Source: Prosopocoilus inquinatus (taxonomy: Eukaryota > Arthropoda > Insecta > Coleoptera > Lucanidae). Taken from it: 64,000 bases of DNA. This document shows positions 1-12,400 of this stretch, piece by piece (the first letter of the stretch is position 1; each line of letters starts with the position of its first letter). The stretch spans positions 248,001-312,000 of the forward strand of contig JAYKNF010000017.1 of the NCBI GenBank assembly GCA_036172665.1. Direction: 5' to 3'. A program made the position numbers and the translations under genes. Below the pieces are notes generated by a model. It did not search any database. It saw only the letters and a program-made list of their open reading frames with translations, and was not told where the DNA came from.

Positions 1-149
1 CCGAAAACTTCGTATCTCACTTCAGAGTTGCTGGAGCCCATCCAAACGTCAAATAACATGATAGATAAGTAAGGATCGATTATATACATCACAGGAACAA
101 CGTTAATGCTTGTTGTTTCATTTAAAACTATTTCCAGCTTCTACTGCGT

Positions 150-298
150 CCGAGAACTTCGTATCTCACATCAGAGTTACTAGAGTCCATCGAAACGTCA
201 AATAACATGATAGATAAGTAAGGATCGATTAGATACATCACAGGAACAACGCTAGTACTTGTTGTTTCGTTCAAAATTATTTCCAGCTTCTGCTGCGT
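150..298 (+). repeat. Representative satellite monomer (149 bp)
   Basis: Taking the ccg landmark as base 1, the monomer has four parts. Bases 1-20 are well conserved (ends gtatctcac). Bases 21-43 are the most variable and hold the diagnostic differences (atcag, ttcag or attag; ctggag or ctagag; gtcc or gccc; catcg or catcc). Bases 44-69 are moderately variable (catgatagataag, catgatagatgag, catagtagataag, catagtagctaag). Bases 70-135 are strongly conserved and include a ClaI/MboI-type gatcgat core at 74-80 and the run acatcacaggaacaacgc. Bases 136-149 vary (cttctgctgcgt, ctcctgctgcgt, ctcctcctgtgt, cttcagctgcgt). 149 is not a multiple of three, so no reading frame continues from one monomer to the next. 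The choice of base 1 is arbitrary. Confidence 0.95.
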
Positions 299-1435
299 CC
301 GAAAACTTTGTATCTCACATCAGAGTTACTGGAGTCCTTCCAAACGTCAAATAACATAATAGATGAGTAAGGATCGATTAGATACATCACAGGAACATCG
401 CTAATGCGTGTTGTTTCATTTAAAACTATTTCCAGTTTCTGCTGCGTCCGAGAACTTCGTATCTCACATCAGAGTTACTAGAGTAAATCGAAACGTCAAA
501 GAACATGATAGATAAGTAAGGATCGATTAGATACATCACAGGAACAACGCTAATACGTGTTGTTTCGTTTAAAACTATTTCCAGCTTCTGCTGCGTCCAA
601 AAACTTCGTATCACACATCAGAGTTACTGGAGTCCACCGAAACGTCAAATAACAAGATAGATAAGTAAGGATCGATTAGATACATCACAGGAACAACGCT
701 AGTACGTGTTGTTTCGTTCAAAATTATTTCCAGCTTCTGCTGCGTCCGAAAACTTTGTATCTCACATCAGAGTTACTGGAGTCCTTCCAAACGTCAAATA
801 ACATGATAGATGAGTAAGGATCGATTAGATACATCACAGGAACATCGCTAATGCGTGTTGTTTCATTTAAAACTATTTCCAGTTTCTGCTGCGTCCGAGA
901 ACTTCGTATCTCACATCAGAGTTACTAGAGTAAATCGAAACGTCAAAGAACATGATAGATAAGTAAGGATCGATTAGATACATCACAGGAACAACGCTAA
1001 TACGTGTTGTTTCGTTTAAAACTATTTCCAGCTTCTGCTGCGTCCAAAAACTTCGTATCTCACATCAGAGTTACTGGAGTCCACCGAAACGTCAAATAAC
1101 AAGATAGATAAGTAAGGATCGATTAGATACATCACAGGAACAACGCTAATGCGTATTGTTTCGTTTAAAACTATTTCCAGCTCCTCCTGTGTCCGAAAAC
1201 TTCGTATCTCACATCAGAGTTACTAGAGATCATCGAAACGTCAAATATTACGATAAAGAAGTAAGGATCGATTAGATACATCACAGGAACAACGCTAATC
1301 CGTGTTGTTTCGTTTAAAACTATTTCCAGCTCCTGCTGCGTCCAAAAACTTCGTATCTCCCATCAGAGTTACTAGAGTCCATCGAAACGTCAAATAACAT
1401 GATAGATGAGTAAGGATCCATTAGATACATCACAG

Positions 1436-1458
1436 GAACAACGCTAATGCGTGTTGTT
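1436..1458. repeat. Imperfect dyad inside the conserved monomer core (example copy)
   Basis: In monomers with the gctaatgcg variant, aacaacgc (1437-1444) can pair with gcg plus ttgtt (1449-1451 and 1454-1458). The loop is taat and there is a 2-nt bulge (tg at 1452-1453), giving eight base pairs. The same arrangement recurs at monomer bases 96-117 wherever base 108 is g. In the equally common gctaatacg variant the pair next to the loop is lost. It lies in the most conserved part of the monomer, so it could be a protein-binding dyad or a small cruciform, but no factor is implied by the sequence. Confidence 0.5.
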
Positions 1459-3906
1459 TCATTTAAAACTATTTCCAGCTTCTGCTGCGTCCGAGAACTT
1501 CGTATCTCACATCATAGTTACTGGTGTCCATCGAAACGTCAAATAACATAGTAGATAAGTAAAGATCGATTAGATACATCACAGGAACAACGCTAATACG
1601 TGTTGTTTCGTTTAAAACTATTTCCAGCTCCTCCTGTATCCGAAAACTGCGTATCTCACATCAGGGATAATGGAGTCCATCCAAACGTCAAATAACATGA
1701 TAGATAAGTAAGGATCGATTAGATATAGTAGAAGAACAACGCTAATGCGTTTTGTTTCGTTCAAAACTATTTCCAGCTTCTGCTGCGTCCGAGAACTTCG
1801 TATCTCACATCAGAGTTACTAGAGTCCATCGAAACGTCAAATAACATGATAGATAAGTAAGGATCTATTAGATACATCACAGGAACAACGCTAGTACGTG
1901 TTGTTTCGTTCAAAACTATTTCCAGCTTCTGCTGCGTCCGAGAACTTCGTATCTCATATCATAGTTACTGGTGTCCATCCAAACGTCAAATAACATGATA
2001 GATAAGTAAGGATCGATTAGATACATCACAGGAACAATGCTAATGCTTGTTGTCTCATTTAAAACTATTTCCAGCTTCTACTGCGTCCGAGAACTTCGTA
2101 TCTCACATCAGAGTTACTAGAGTCCATCGAAACGTCAAATAACATGATAGATAAGTAAGGATCGATTAGATACATCACAGGAACAACGCTAATACGTGTT
2201 GTTTCGTTCAAAACTATTTTCAGCTTCTGCTGCGTCCGAAAACTTCGTATCTCACTTCAGAGTTACTGGAGCCCATCCAAACGTCAAATAACATTATAGA
2301 TGAGTAAGGATCGATTAGATACATCACAGGAACAACGCTAATACGTGTTGTTTCGTTTAAAATTATTTCCAGCTTCTGCTGCGTCCGAAAATTTTGTATC
2401 TCACATCAGAGTTACTGGAGTCCATCCAAACGTCAAATAACATGATAGATGAGTAAGGATCGATTAGATACATCACAGGAACAACGCTAATACGTGTTGT
2501 TTCGTTTAAAACTATTTCCAGCTCCTGCTGCGTCCAAAAACTTCGTATCTCACATCAGAGTTACTAGAGTCCATCGAAACGTCAAATAACATGATAGATA
2601 AGTAAGGATCGATTAGATACATCACAGGAACAACGCTAATGCGTATTGTTTCGTTTAAAACTATTTCCAGCTCCTCCTGTGTCCGAAAACTTCGTATCTC
2701 ACATCAGAGTTACCAGAGCCCATCGAAACGTCAAATATTACGATAGAGAAGTAAGGATCGATTAGATACATCACAGGAACAACGCTAATACGTGTTGTTT
2801 CGTTTAAAACTATTTCCAGTTTCTGCTGCGTCCGAGAACTTCGTATCTCACATCAGAGTTACTAGAGTAAATCGAAACGTCAAATAACATGATAGATAAG
2901 TAAGGATCGATTAGATACATCACAGGAACAACGCTAATGCGTATTGTTTCGTTTAAAACTATTTCCAGCTCCTCCTGTGTCCGAAAACTTCGTATCTCAC
3001 ATCAGAGTTACCAGAGCCCATCGAAACGTCAAATATTACGATAGAGAAGTAAGGATCGATTAGATACATCACAGGAACAACGCTAATACGTGTTGTTTCG
3101 TTTAAAACTATTTCCAGCTCCTGCTGCGTCCAAAAACTTTGTATCTCACATCAGAGTTACTAGAGTCCATCGAAACGTCAAATAACATGATAGATAAGTA
3201 AGGATCGATTAGATACATCACAGGAACATCGCTAATGCGTGTTGTTTCATTTAAAACTATTTCCAGTTTCTGCTGCGTCCGAGAACTTCGTATCTCACAT
3301 CAGAGTTACTAGAGTAAATCGAAACTTCAAATAACATAATAGATAAGTAAGGATCGATTAGATACATCACAGGAACAACGCTAATGCGTATTGTTTCGTT
3401 TAAAACTATTTCCAGCTCCTCCTGTGTCCGAAAACTTCGTATCTCACATCAGAGTTACTAGAGCCCATCGAAACGTCAAATATTACGATAGAGAAGTAAG
3501 GATCGATTAGATACATCACAGGAACAACGCTAATCCGTGTTGTTTCGTTTAAAACTATTTCCAGCTTCAGCTGCGTCCGAAAACTTCGTATCTCACTTCA
3601 GAGTTACTAGAGTCCATCGAAACATCAAATAACATGATAGATAAGTAAGGATCGATTAGATGCATCACAGGAACATCGCTAATGCGTGTTGTTTCCTTTA
3701 AAACTATTTCCAGTTTCTGCTGCGTCCGAGAACTTCGTATCTCATATCAGAGTTACTAGAGTAAATCGAAACGTCAAATAACATGATAGATAAGTAAGGA
3801 TCGATTAGATACATCACAGGAACAACGCTAATACGTGTTGTTTCGTTCAAAACTATTTTCAGCTTCTGCTGCTTCCGAAAACTTCGTATCTCACATCAGA
3901 GTTACT

Positions 3907-3914
3907 AGAGAGTC
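3907..3914. repeat. 2-bp insertion (gagagtcc monomer), first of several copies
   Basis: The usual ctagagtcc reads ctagagagtcc, adding 2 bp. The same change is seen near 39030, 39778, 56478, 57226, 63034 and 63780. It is a marker of two phases in the higher-order unit and is part of the indel accounting that closes between the landmark monomers. Confidence 0.85.
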
Positions 3915-4611
3915 CATCGAAACGTCAAATAACATGATAGATAAGTAAGGATCGATTAGATACATCACAGGAACAACGCTAATACGTGTTGTTTCGTTCA
4001 AAACTATTTTCAGCTTCTGCTGCGTCCGAAAACTTCGTATCTCACTTCAGAGTTACTGGAGCCCATAAAAACGTCAAATAACATGATAGATGAGTAAGGA
4101 TCTATTAGATACATCACAGGAACAACGCTAATACGTGTTGTTTCGTTTAGAACTCTTTCCAGCTTCTGCTGCGTCCGAATACTTCGTATCTCACTTCAGA
4201 GCTACTGGAGCCCATCCAAACGTCAAATAACATGATAGATGAGTAAGGATCGATTAGATACATCACAGGAACAACGCCAATACGTGTTGTTTCGTTTAAA
4301 ACTATTTCCAGCTTCTGCTGCGTCCAAAAACTTCGTATCTCACATCAGAGTTACTGGAGTCCACCGAAACGTCAAATATCATGATAGATAAGTAGGGATC
4401 GGTTAGATACATCACAGGTACAACGCTAATGGGTATTGTTTCGTTTAAAACTATTTCCAGCTCCTCCTGTGTCCGAAAACTTCGTATCTCACATCAGAGT
4501 TACTAGAGCCCATCGAAACGTCAAATATCATGATAGATAAGTAAGGATCGATTAGATACATCACAGGAACAACGCTAACGCGTGTTGTTTCGTTTAAAAC
4601 TATTTCCGGCT

Positions 4612-7600
4612 TCTGCTGCGTCCGAAAATTTCGTATCTTACATCATAGTTACTGGTGTCCATCGAAACGTCAAATAACATAGTAGATAAGTAAGGATCGA
4701 TTAGATACATCACAGGAACAACGCTAATACGTGTTGTTTCGTTCAAAACTATTTCCAGCTTCTGCTGCGTCCGAAAACTTTGTATCTCACATCAGAGTTA
4801 CTGGAGCCCATCCAAATGTCAAATAACATGATAGATGAGTAAGGATCGATTAGATACATCACACGAAAAACGCTAATACGCGTTGTTTCGTTTAAAACTA
4901 TTTCCAGCTCCTGCTGCGTCCAAAAACTTCGTATCTCACATCAGAGTTACTGGAGTCCACCGAAACGTCAAATAACATGATAGATAAGTAAGGATCGATT
5001 AGATACATCACAGGAACAACGCTAATGCGTATTGTTTCGTTTAAAACTATTTCCAGCTCCTCCTGTGTCCGAAAACTTCGTATCTCACATCAGAGTTACT
5101 AGAGCCCATCGAAACGTCAAATATCATGATAGATAAGTAAGGATCGATTAGATACATCACAGGAACAACGCTAATGCGTGTTGTTTCGTTTAAAACTATT
5201 TCCGGCTTCAGCTGCGTCCGAAAACTTCGTATCTCACTTCAGAGTTACTGGAGCCCATCCAAACGTCAAATAACATGATAGATGAGTAAGGATCGATTAG
5301 ATACATCACAGGAACAACTCTAATACGTGTTGTTTCGTTTAAAACTATTTCCAGCTCCTCCTGTATCCGAAAACTTCGTATCTCACATCAGGGATACTGG
5401 AGTCCATCCAAACGTCAAATAATATGATAGATAGGTAAGGATCAATTAGGTACAGCACAAGAACAACGCTAATGCGTGTTGTTTCGTTCAAAACTATTTC
5501 CAGCTTCTGCTGCGTCCGAGAACTTCGTATCTCACATCAGAGTTACTAGAGTCCATCGAAACGCCAAATAACATGATAGATGAGTAAGGATCGATTAGAT
5601 ACATCACAGGAACAACGCTAACGCTTGTTGTTTCGTTTAAAACTATTTCCGGCTTCTGCTGCGTCCGAAAATTTCGTATCTTACATCATAGTTACTGGTG
5701 TCCATCGAAACGTCAAATAACATAGTAGATAAGTAAGGATCGATTAGAAACATCACAGGAACAACGCTAATACGTGTTGTTTCGTTCAAAACTATTTCCA
5801 GCTTCCACTGCGTCCGAGAACTTCGTATCTCACTTCAGAGTTGCTGGAGCCCATCCAAACGTCAAATAACATGATAGATAAGTAAGGATCGATTAGATAC
5901 ATCACAGGAACAACGCTAATGCGTGTTGTTTCATTTAAAACTATTTCCAGCTTCTACTGCGTCCGAGAAATTCGTATCTCACATCAGAGTTACTAGAGTC
6001 CATCGAAACGTCAAATAACATGATGGATAAGTAAGGATCGATTAGATACATCACAGGAACAACGCTAGTACGTGTTGTTTCGTTCAAAACTATTTCCAGC
6101 TTCTGCTGCGTCCGAAAACTTCGTATCTCACTTCAGAGCTACTGGAGCCCATCCAAACGTCAAATAACATGATAGATGAGTAAGGATCGATTAGATACAT
6201 CACAGGAACAACGCTAATGCGTGTTGTTTCATTTAAAACTATTTCCAGTTTCTGCTGCGTCCGAGAACTTCGTATCTCACATCAGAGTTACTAGAGTCCA
6301 TCGAAACGTCAAATAACGTGATAGATAAGTAAGGATCGATTAGATACATCACAGGAACAACGCTAATGCGTGTTGTTTCATTTAAAACTATTTCCAGTTT
6401 CTGCTGCGTCCGAAAATTTCGTATCTTACATCATAGTTACTGGTGTCCATCGAAACGTCAAATAACATAGTAGATAAGTAAGGATCGATTAGATACATCA
6501 CAGGAACAACGCTAATACGTGTTGTTTCGTTCAAAACTATTTCCAGCTTCTGCTGCGTCCGAAAACTTTGTATCTCACATCAGAGTTACTGGAGCCCATC
6601 CAAATGTCAAATAACATGATAGATGAGTAAGGATCGATTAGATACATCACACGAAAAACGCTAATACGCGTTGTTTCGTTTAAAACTATTTCCAGCTCCT
6701 GCTGCGTCCAAAAACTTCGTATCTCACATCAGAGTTACTGGAGTCCACCGAAACGTCAAATAACATGATAGATAAGTAAGGATCGATTAGATACATCACA
6801 GGAACAACGCTAATGCGTATTGTTTCGTTTAAAACTATTTCCAGCTCCTCCTGTGTCCGAAAACTTCGTATCTCACATCAGAGTTACTAGAGCCCATCGA
6901 AACGTCAAATATCAAGATAGATAAGTAAGGATCGATTAGATACATCACAGGAACAACGCTAATGCGTGTTGTTTCGTTTAAAACTATTTCCGGCTTCAGC
7001 TGCGTCCGAAAACTTCGTATCACACTTCAGAGTTACTGGAGCCCATCCAAACGTCAAATAACATGATAGATGAGTAAGGATCGATTAGATACATCACAGG
7101 AACAACTCTAATACGTGTTGTTTCGTTTAAAACTATTTCCAGCTCCTCCTGTATCCGAAAACTTCGTATCTCACATCAGGGATACTGGAGTCCATCCAAA
7201 CGTCAAATAATATGATAGATAGGTAAGGATCAATTAGGTACAGCACAAGAACAACGCTAATGCGTGTTGTTTCGTTCAAAACTATTTCCAGCTTCTGCTG
7301 CGTCCGAGAACTTCGTATCTCACATCAGAGTTACTAGAGTCCATCGAAACGCCAAATAACATGATAGATGAGTAAGGATCGATTAGATACATCACAGGAA
7401 CAACGCTAACGCTTGTTGTTTCGTTTAAAACTATTTCCGGCTTCTGCTGCGTCCGAAAATTTCGTATCTTACATCATAGTTACTGGTGTCCATCGAAACG
7501 TCAAATAACATAGTAGATAAGTAAGGATCGATTAGAAACATCACAGGAACAACGCTAATACGTGTTGTTTCGTTCAAAACTATTTCCAGCTTCCACTGCG

Positions 7601-7888
7601 TCCGAGAACTTCGTATCTCACTTCAGAGTTGCTGGAGCCCATCCAAACGTCAAATAACATGATAGATAAGTAAGGATCGATTAGATACATCACAGGAACA
7701 ACGCTAATGCGTGTTGTTTCATTTAAAACTATTTCCAGCTTCTACTGCGTCCGAGAAATTCGTATCTCACATCAGAGTTACTAGAGTCCATCGAAACGTC
7801 AAATAACATGATGGATAAGTAAGGATCGATTAGATACATCACAGGAACAACGCTAGTACGTGTTGTTTCGTTCAAAACTATTTCCAGT
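4612..7888. repeat. 12-monomer tandem duplication inside A1
   Basis: The rare string acgaaaaacg occurs at 4863 and 6651, exactly 1,788 bp (12 x 149) apart, and the surrounding diagnostic monomers match in order at that lag. The junction lies between 6,400 and 6,413: the preceding gtttctgctgcg belongs to the monomer type seen near 6,250, and the following gaaaatttcg to the type seen near 4,620. The second copy leaves register at about 7,889, where it switches back to the gtttctgctg type. In block P1 the marker occurs only once (40,732), so the duplication is specific to A1. Confidence 0.85.
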
Positions 7889-9449
7889 TTCTGCTGCGTC
7901 CGAGAACTTCGTATCTCACATCAGAGTTACTAGAGTCCATCGAAACGTCAAATAACGTGATAGATAAGTAAGGATCGATTAGATACATCACAGGAACAAC
8001 GCTAATGCGTGTTGTTTCATTTAAAACTATTTCCAGCTTCTACTGCGTCCGAGAACTTCGTATCTCACATCAGAGTTACTAGAGTCCATCCAAACGTCAA
8101 ATAACATGATAGATGAGTAAGGATCGATTAGATACAACACAGGAACAACGCTAATACGTGTTGTTTCGTTCAAAACTATTTTCAGCTTCTGCTGCGTCCG
8201 AAAACTTCGTATCTCACTTCAGAGTTACTGGAGCCCATCCAAACGTCAAATAACATGATAGATGAGTAAGGATCGATTAGATACATCACAGGAACAACGC
8301 CAATACGTGTTGTTTCGTTTAAAACTATTTCCAGCTTCTGCTGCGTCCAAAAACTTCGTATCTCACATCAGAGTTACTGGAGTCCACCGAAACGTCAAAT
8401 AACATGATAGATAAGTAAGGATCGATTAGATACATCACAGGTACAACGCTAATGCGTATTGTTTCGTTTAAAACTATTTCCAGCTCCTCCTGTGTCCGAA
8501 AACTTCGTATCTCACATCAGGGTTACTAGAGCCCATCGAAACGTCAAATATCATGATAGATAAGTAAGGATCGATTAGATACATCACAGGAACAACGCTA
8601 ACGCGTGTTGTTTCGTTTAAAACTATTTCCGGCTTCTGCTGCGTCCGAAAATTTCGTATCTTACATCATAGTTACTGGTGTCCATCGAAACGTCAAATAA
8701 CATAGTAGATAAGTAAGGATCGATTAGATACATCACAGGAACAACGCTAATACGTGTTGTTTCGTTCAAAACTATTTCCAGCTTCTGCTGCGTCCGAAAA
8801 CTTTGTATCTCACATCAGAGTTACTGGAGCCCATCCAAATGTCAAATAACATGATAGATGAGTAAGGATCGATTAGATACATCACAGGAACAACGCTAAT
8901 ACCCGTTGTTTCGTTTAAAACTATTTCCAGCTCCTGCTGCGTCCAAAAACTTCGTATCTCACATCAGAGTTACTGGAGTCTACCGAAACGTCAAATAACA
9001 TGATAGATAAGTAAGGATCGATTAGATACATCACAGGAACAACGTAAATGCGTATTGTTTCGTTTAAAACTATTTCCAGCTCCTCCTGTGTCCGAAAACT
9101 TCGTATCTCACATCAGAGTTACTAGAGCCCATCGAAACGTCAAATATCATGATAGATAAGTAAGGATCGATTAGATACATCACAGGAACAACGCTAATGC
9201 GTGTTGTTTCGTTTAAAACTATTTCCAGCTTCAGCTGCGTCCGAAAACTTCGTATCTCACTTCAGAGTTACTGGAGCCCATTCAAACGTCAAATAACATG
9301 ATAGATGAGTAAGGATCGATTAGATACATCACAGGAACAAAGCTAATACGTGTTGTTACGTTTAAAACTATTTCCGGCTCCTCCTGTATCCGAAAACTTC
9401 GTATCTCACATAAGGGATACTGGAGTCCATCCAAACGTCAAATAACATG

Positions 9450-12400
9450 ATAGATAGGTAAGGATCGATTAGATACAGCACAAGAACAACGCTAATGCGT
9501 GTTGTTTCGTTCAAAACTATTTCCAGCTTGCGCTGCGTCCGAGTACATCGTATCTCACATCAGAGTTACTAGAGTCCATCGAAACGTCAAATAGCATGAT
9601 AGATAGGTAAGGATCGATTAGATACAGCACAAGAACAACGCTAATGCGTGTTGTTTCGTCCAAAACTATTTCCAGCTTGTGCTGCGTCCGAGTACTTCGT
9701 ATCTCACATCAGAGTTACTAGAGTCCATCGAAACGCCAAATAACATGATAGATGAATAAGGATCGATTAGATACATCACATTAACAACGCTAATACGTGT
9801 TGTTTCGTTTAAAACTTTTTCCAGCTTCTGCTGCGTCCGAAAACTTCGTATCTCACTTCAGAGCTACTGGAGCCCATCCAAACGTCAAATAACATGATAG
9901 ATGAGTAAGGATCGATTAGATACATCACAGGAACAACGCTAATACCCGTTGTTTCGTTTAAAACTATTTCCAGCTCCTGCTGCGTCCAAAAACTTCGTAT
10001 CTCACATCAGAGTTACTGGAGTCCACCGAAACTTCAAATAACATGATAGATAAGTAAGGATCGATTAGATACATCACAGGAACAACGCTAATGCGTATTG
10101 TTTCGTTTAAAATTATTTCCAGCTCCTCCTGTGTCCGAAAACTTCGTATCTCACATGAGAGTTACTAGAGCCCATCGAAACGTCAAATATCATGATAGAT
10201 AAGTAAGGATCGATTAGATACATCACAGGAACAACGCTAATGCGTGTTGTTTCGTTTAAAAGTATTTCCAGCTTCAGCTGCGACCGAAAACTTCGTATCT
10301 CACTTCAGAGTTACTGGAACCCATCCAAACGTCAAATAACATGATAGATGAGTAAGGATCGATTAGATACATCACAGGAACAACGCTAATACGTGTTGTT
10401 TCGTTTAAAACTATTTCCAGCTCCTCCTGTATCTGAAAACTTCGTATCTCACATCAGGGATACTGGAGTCCATCCAAACGTCAAATAACATGATAGATAG
10501 GTAAGGATCGATTAGATACAGCACAAGAACAACGCTAATGCGTGTTGTTTCGTTCAAAACTATTTCCAGCTTCTGCTGCGTCCGAGAACTTCGTATCTCA
10601 CATCAGAGTTACTAGAGTCCATCGAAACGCCAAATAACATGATAGATGAGTAAGGATCGATTAGATACATCACAAGAACAACGCTAATGCGTGTTGTTTC
10701 GTTTAAAACTATTTACGGCTTCTGCTGCGTCCGAAAATTTCGTATCTCACATCATAGTTACTGGTGTCCATCGAAACGTCAAATAACATAGTAGATAAGT
10801 AAGGATCGATTAGATACATCACAGGAACAACGCTAATACGTGTTGTTTCGTTCAAAACTATTTCCAGCTTCTGCTGCGTCCGAAAACTTTGTATCTCACA
10901 TCAGAGTTACTGGAGCCCATCCAAACGTTAAATAACATGATAGATGAGTAAGGATCGATTAGATACATCACATTAACAACGCTAATACGTGTTGTTTCGT
11001 TTAAAACTATTTCCAGCTCCTGCTGCGTCCAAAAACTTCGTGTCTCACATCAGAGTTACTAGAGTCCATCCAAACGTCAAATAACATGATGGATAAGTAA
11101 GGATCGATTAGATACATCACAGGAACAACGCTAACGCGTGTTGTTTCGTTTAAAACTATTTCCGGCTTCTGCTGCGTCCGAAAATTAAGTATCTCACATC
11201 ATAGTTACTGGTGTCCATCGAAACGTCAAATAACATAGTAGATAAGTAAGGATCGATTAGATACATCACAGGAACAACGCTAATACGTGTTGTTTCGTTT
11301 AAAACTATTTCCAGTTTCAGCTGCGTCCGAAAACTTCGTATCTCACTTCAGAGTTACTGGAGCCCATCCAAACGTCAAATAACATGATAGATGAGTAAGG
11401 ATCGATTAGATACATCACAGGAACAACTCTAATACGTGTTGTTTCGTTTAAAACTATTTCCAGCTCCTCCTGTATCCGAAAACTTCGTATCTCACATCAG
11501 GGATACTGGAGTCCATCCAAACGTCAAATAACATGATAGATAGGTAAGGATCAATTAGATACAGCACAAGAACAACGCTAATGCGTGTTGTTTCGTTCAA
11601 AACTATTTCCAGCTTCTGCTGCGTCCGAGAACTTCGTATCTCACATCAGAGTTACTAGAGTCCATCGAAACGCCAAATAACATGATAGATGAGTAAGGAT
11701 CGATTAGATACATCACAGGAACAACGCTAACGCGTGTTGTTTCGTTTAAAACTATTTCCGGCTTCTGCTGCTTCCGAGAACTTCGTATCTCACATCAGAG
11801 TTACTAGAGTCCATCGAAACGTCAAATAACATGATAGATAAGTAAGGATCGATTAGATACATCACAGGAACAACGCTAATGCGTGTTGTTTCGTTTAAAA
11901 CTATTTCCAGCTTCAGCTGCGTCCGAAAACTTCGTATCTCACTTCAGAGTTACTGGAGCCCATCCAAACGTCAAATAACATGATAGATAGGTAAGGATCG
12001 ATTAGATACAGCACAAGAACAACGCTAATGCGTGTTGTTTCGTTCAAAACTATTTCCAGCTTGCGCTGCGTCCGAGTACATCGTATCTCACATCAGAGTT
12101 ACTAGAGTCCATCGAAACGTCAAATAGCATGATAGATAGGTAAGGATCGATTAGATACAGCACAAGAACAACGCTAATGCGTGTTGTTTCGTCCAAAACT
12201 ATTTCCAGCTTGTGCTGCGTCCGAGTACTTCGTATCTCACATCAGAGTTACTAGAGTCCATCGAAACGCCAAATAACATGATAGATGAATAAGGATCGAT
12301 TAGATACATCACATTAACAACGCTAATACGTGTTGTTTCGTTTAAAACTTTTTCCAGCTTCTGCTGCGTCCGAAAACTTCGTATCTCACTTCAGAGCTAC

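Noticed and set aside
426..614. 62-codon minus-strand open frame
   Set aside because: It is one and a quarter satellite monomers. The consensus monomer has one minus-strand frame open over about 49 codons, which is expected by chance at this base composition in roughly one of six frames some of the time. The frame breaks at the next monomer because 149 is not divisible by three.
6835..7023. 62-codon minus-strand open frame
   Set aside because: Same frame of the same repeat as at 426-614. Amino-acid changes between monomers (for instance S to W, D to G) follow satellite variants and show no sign of protein constraint.
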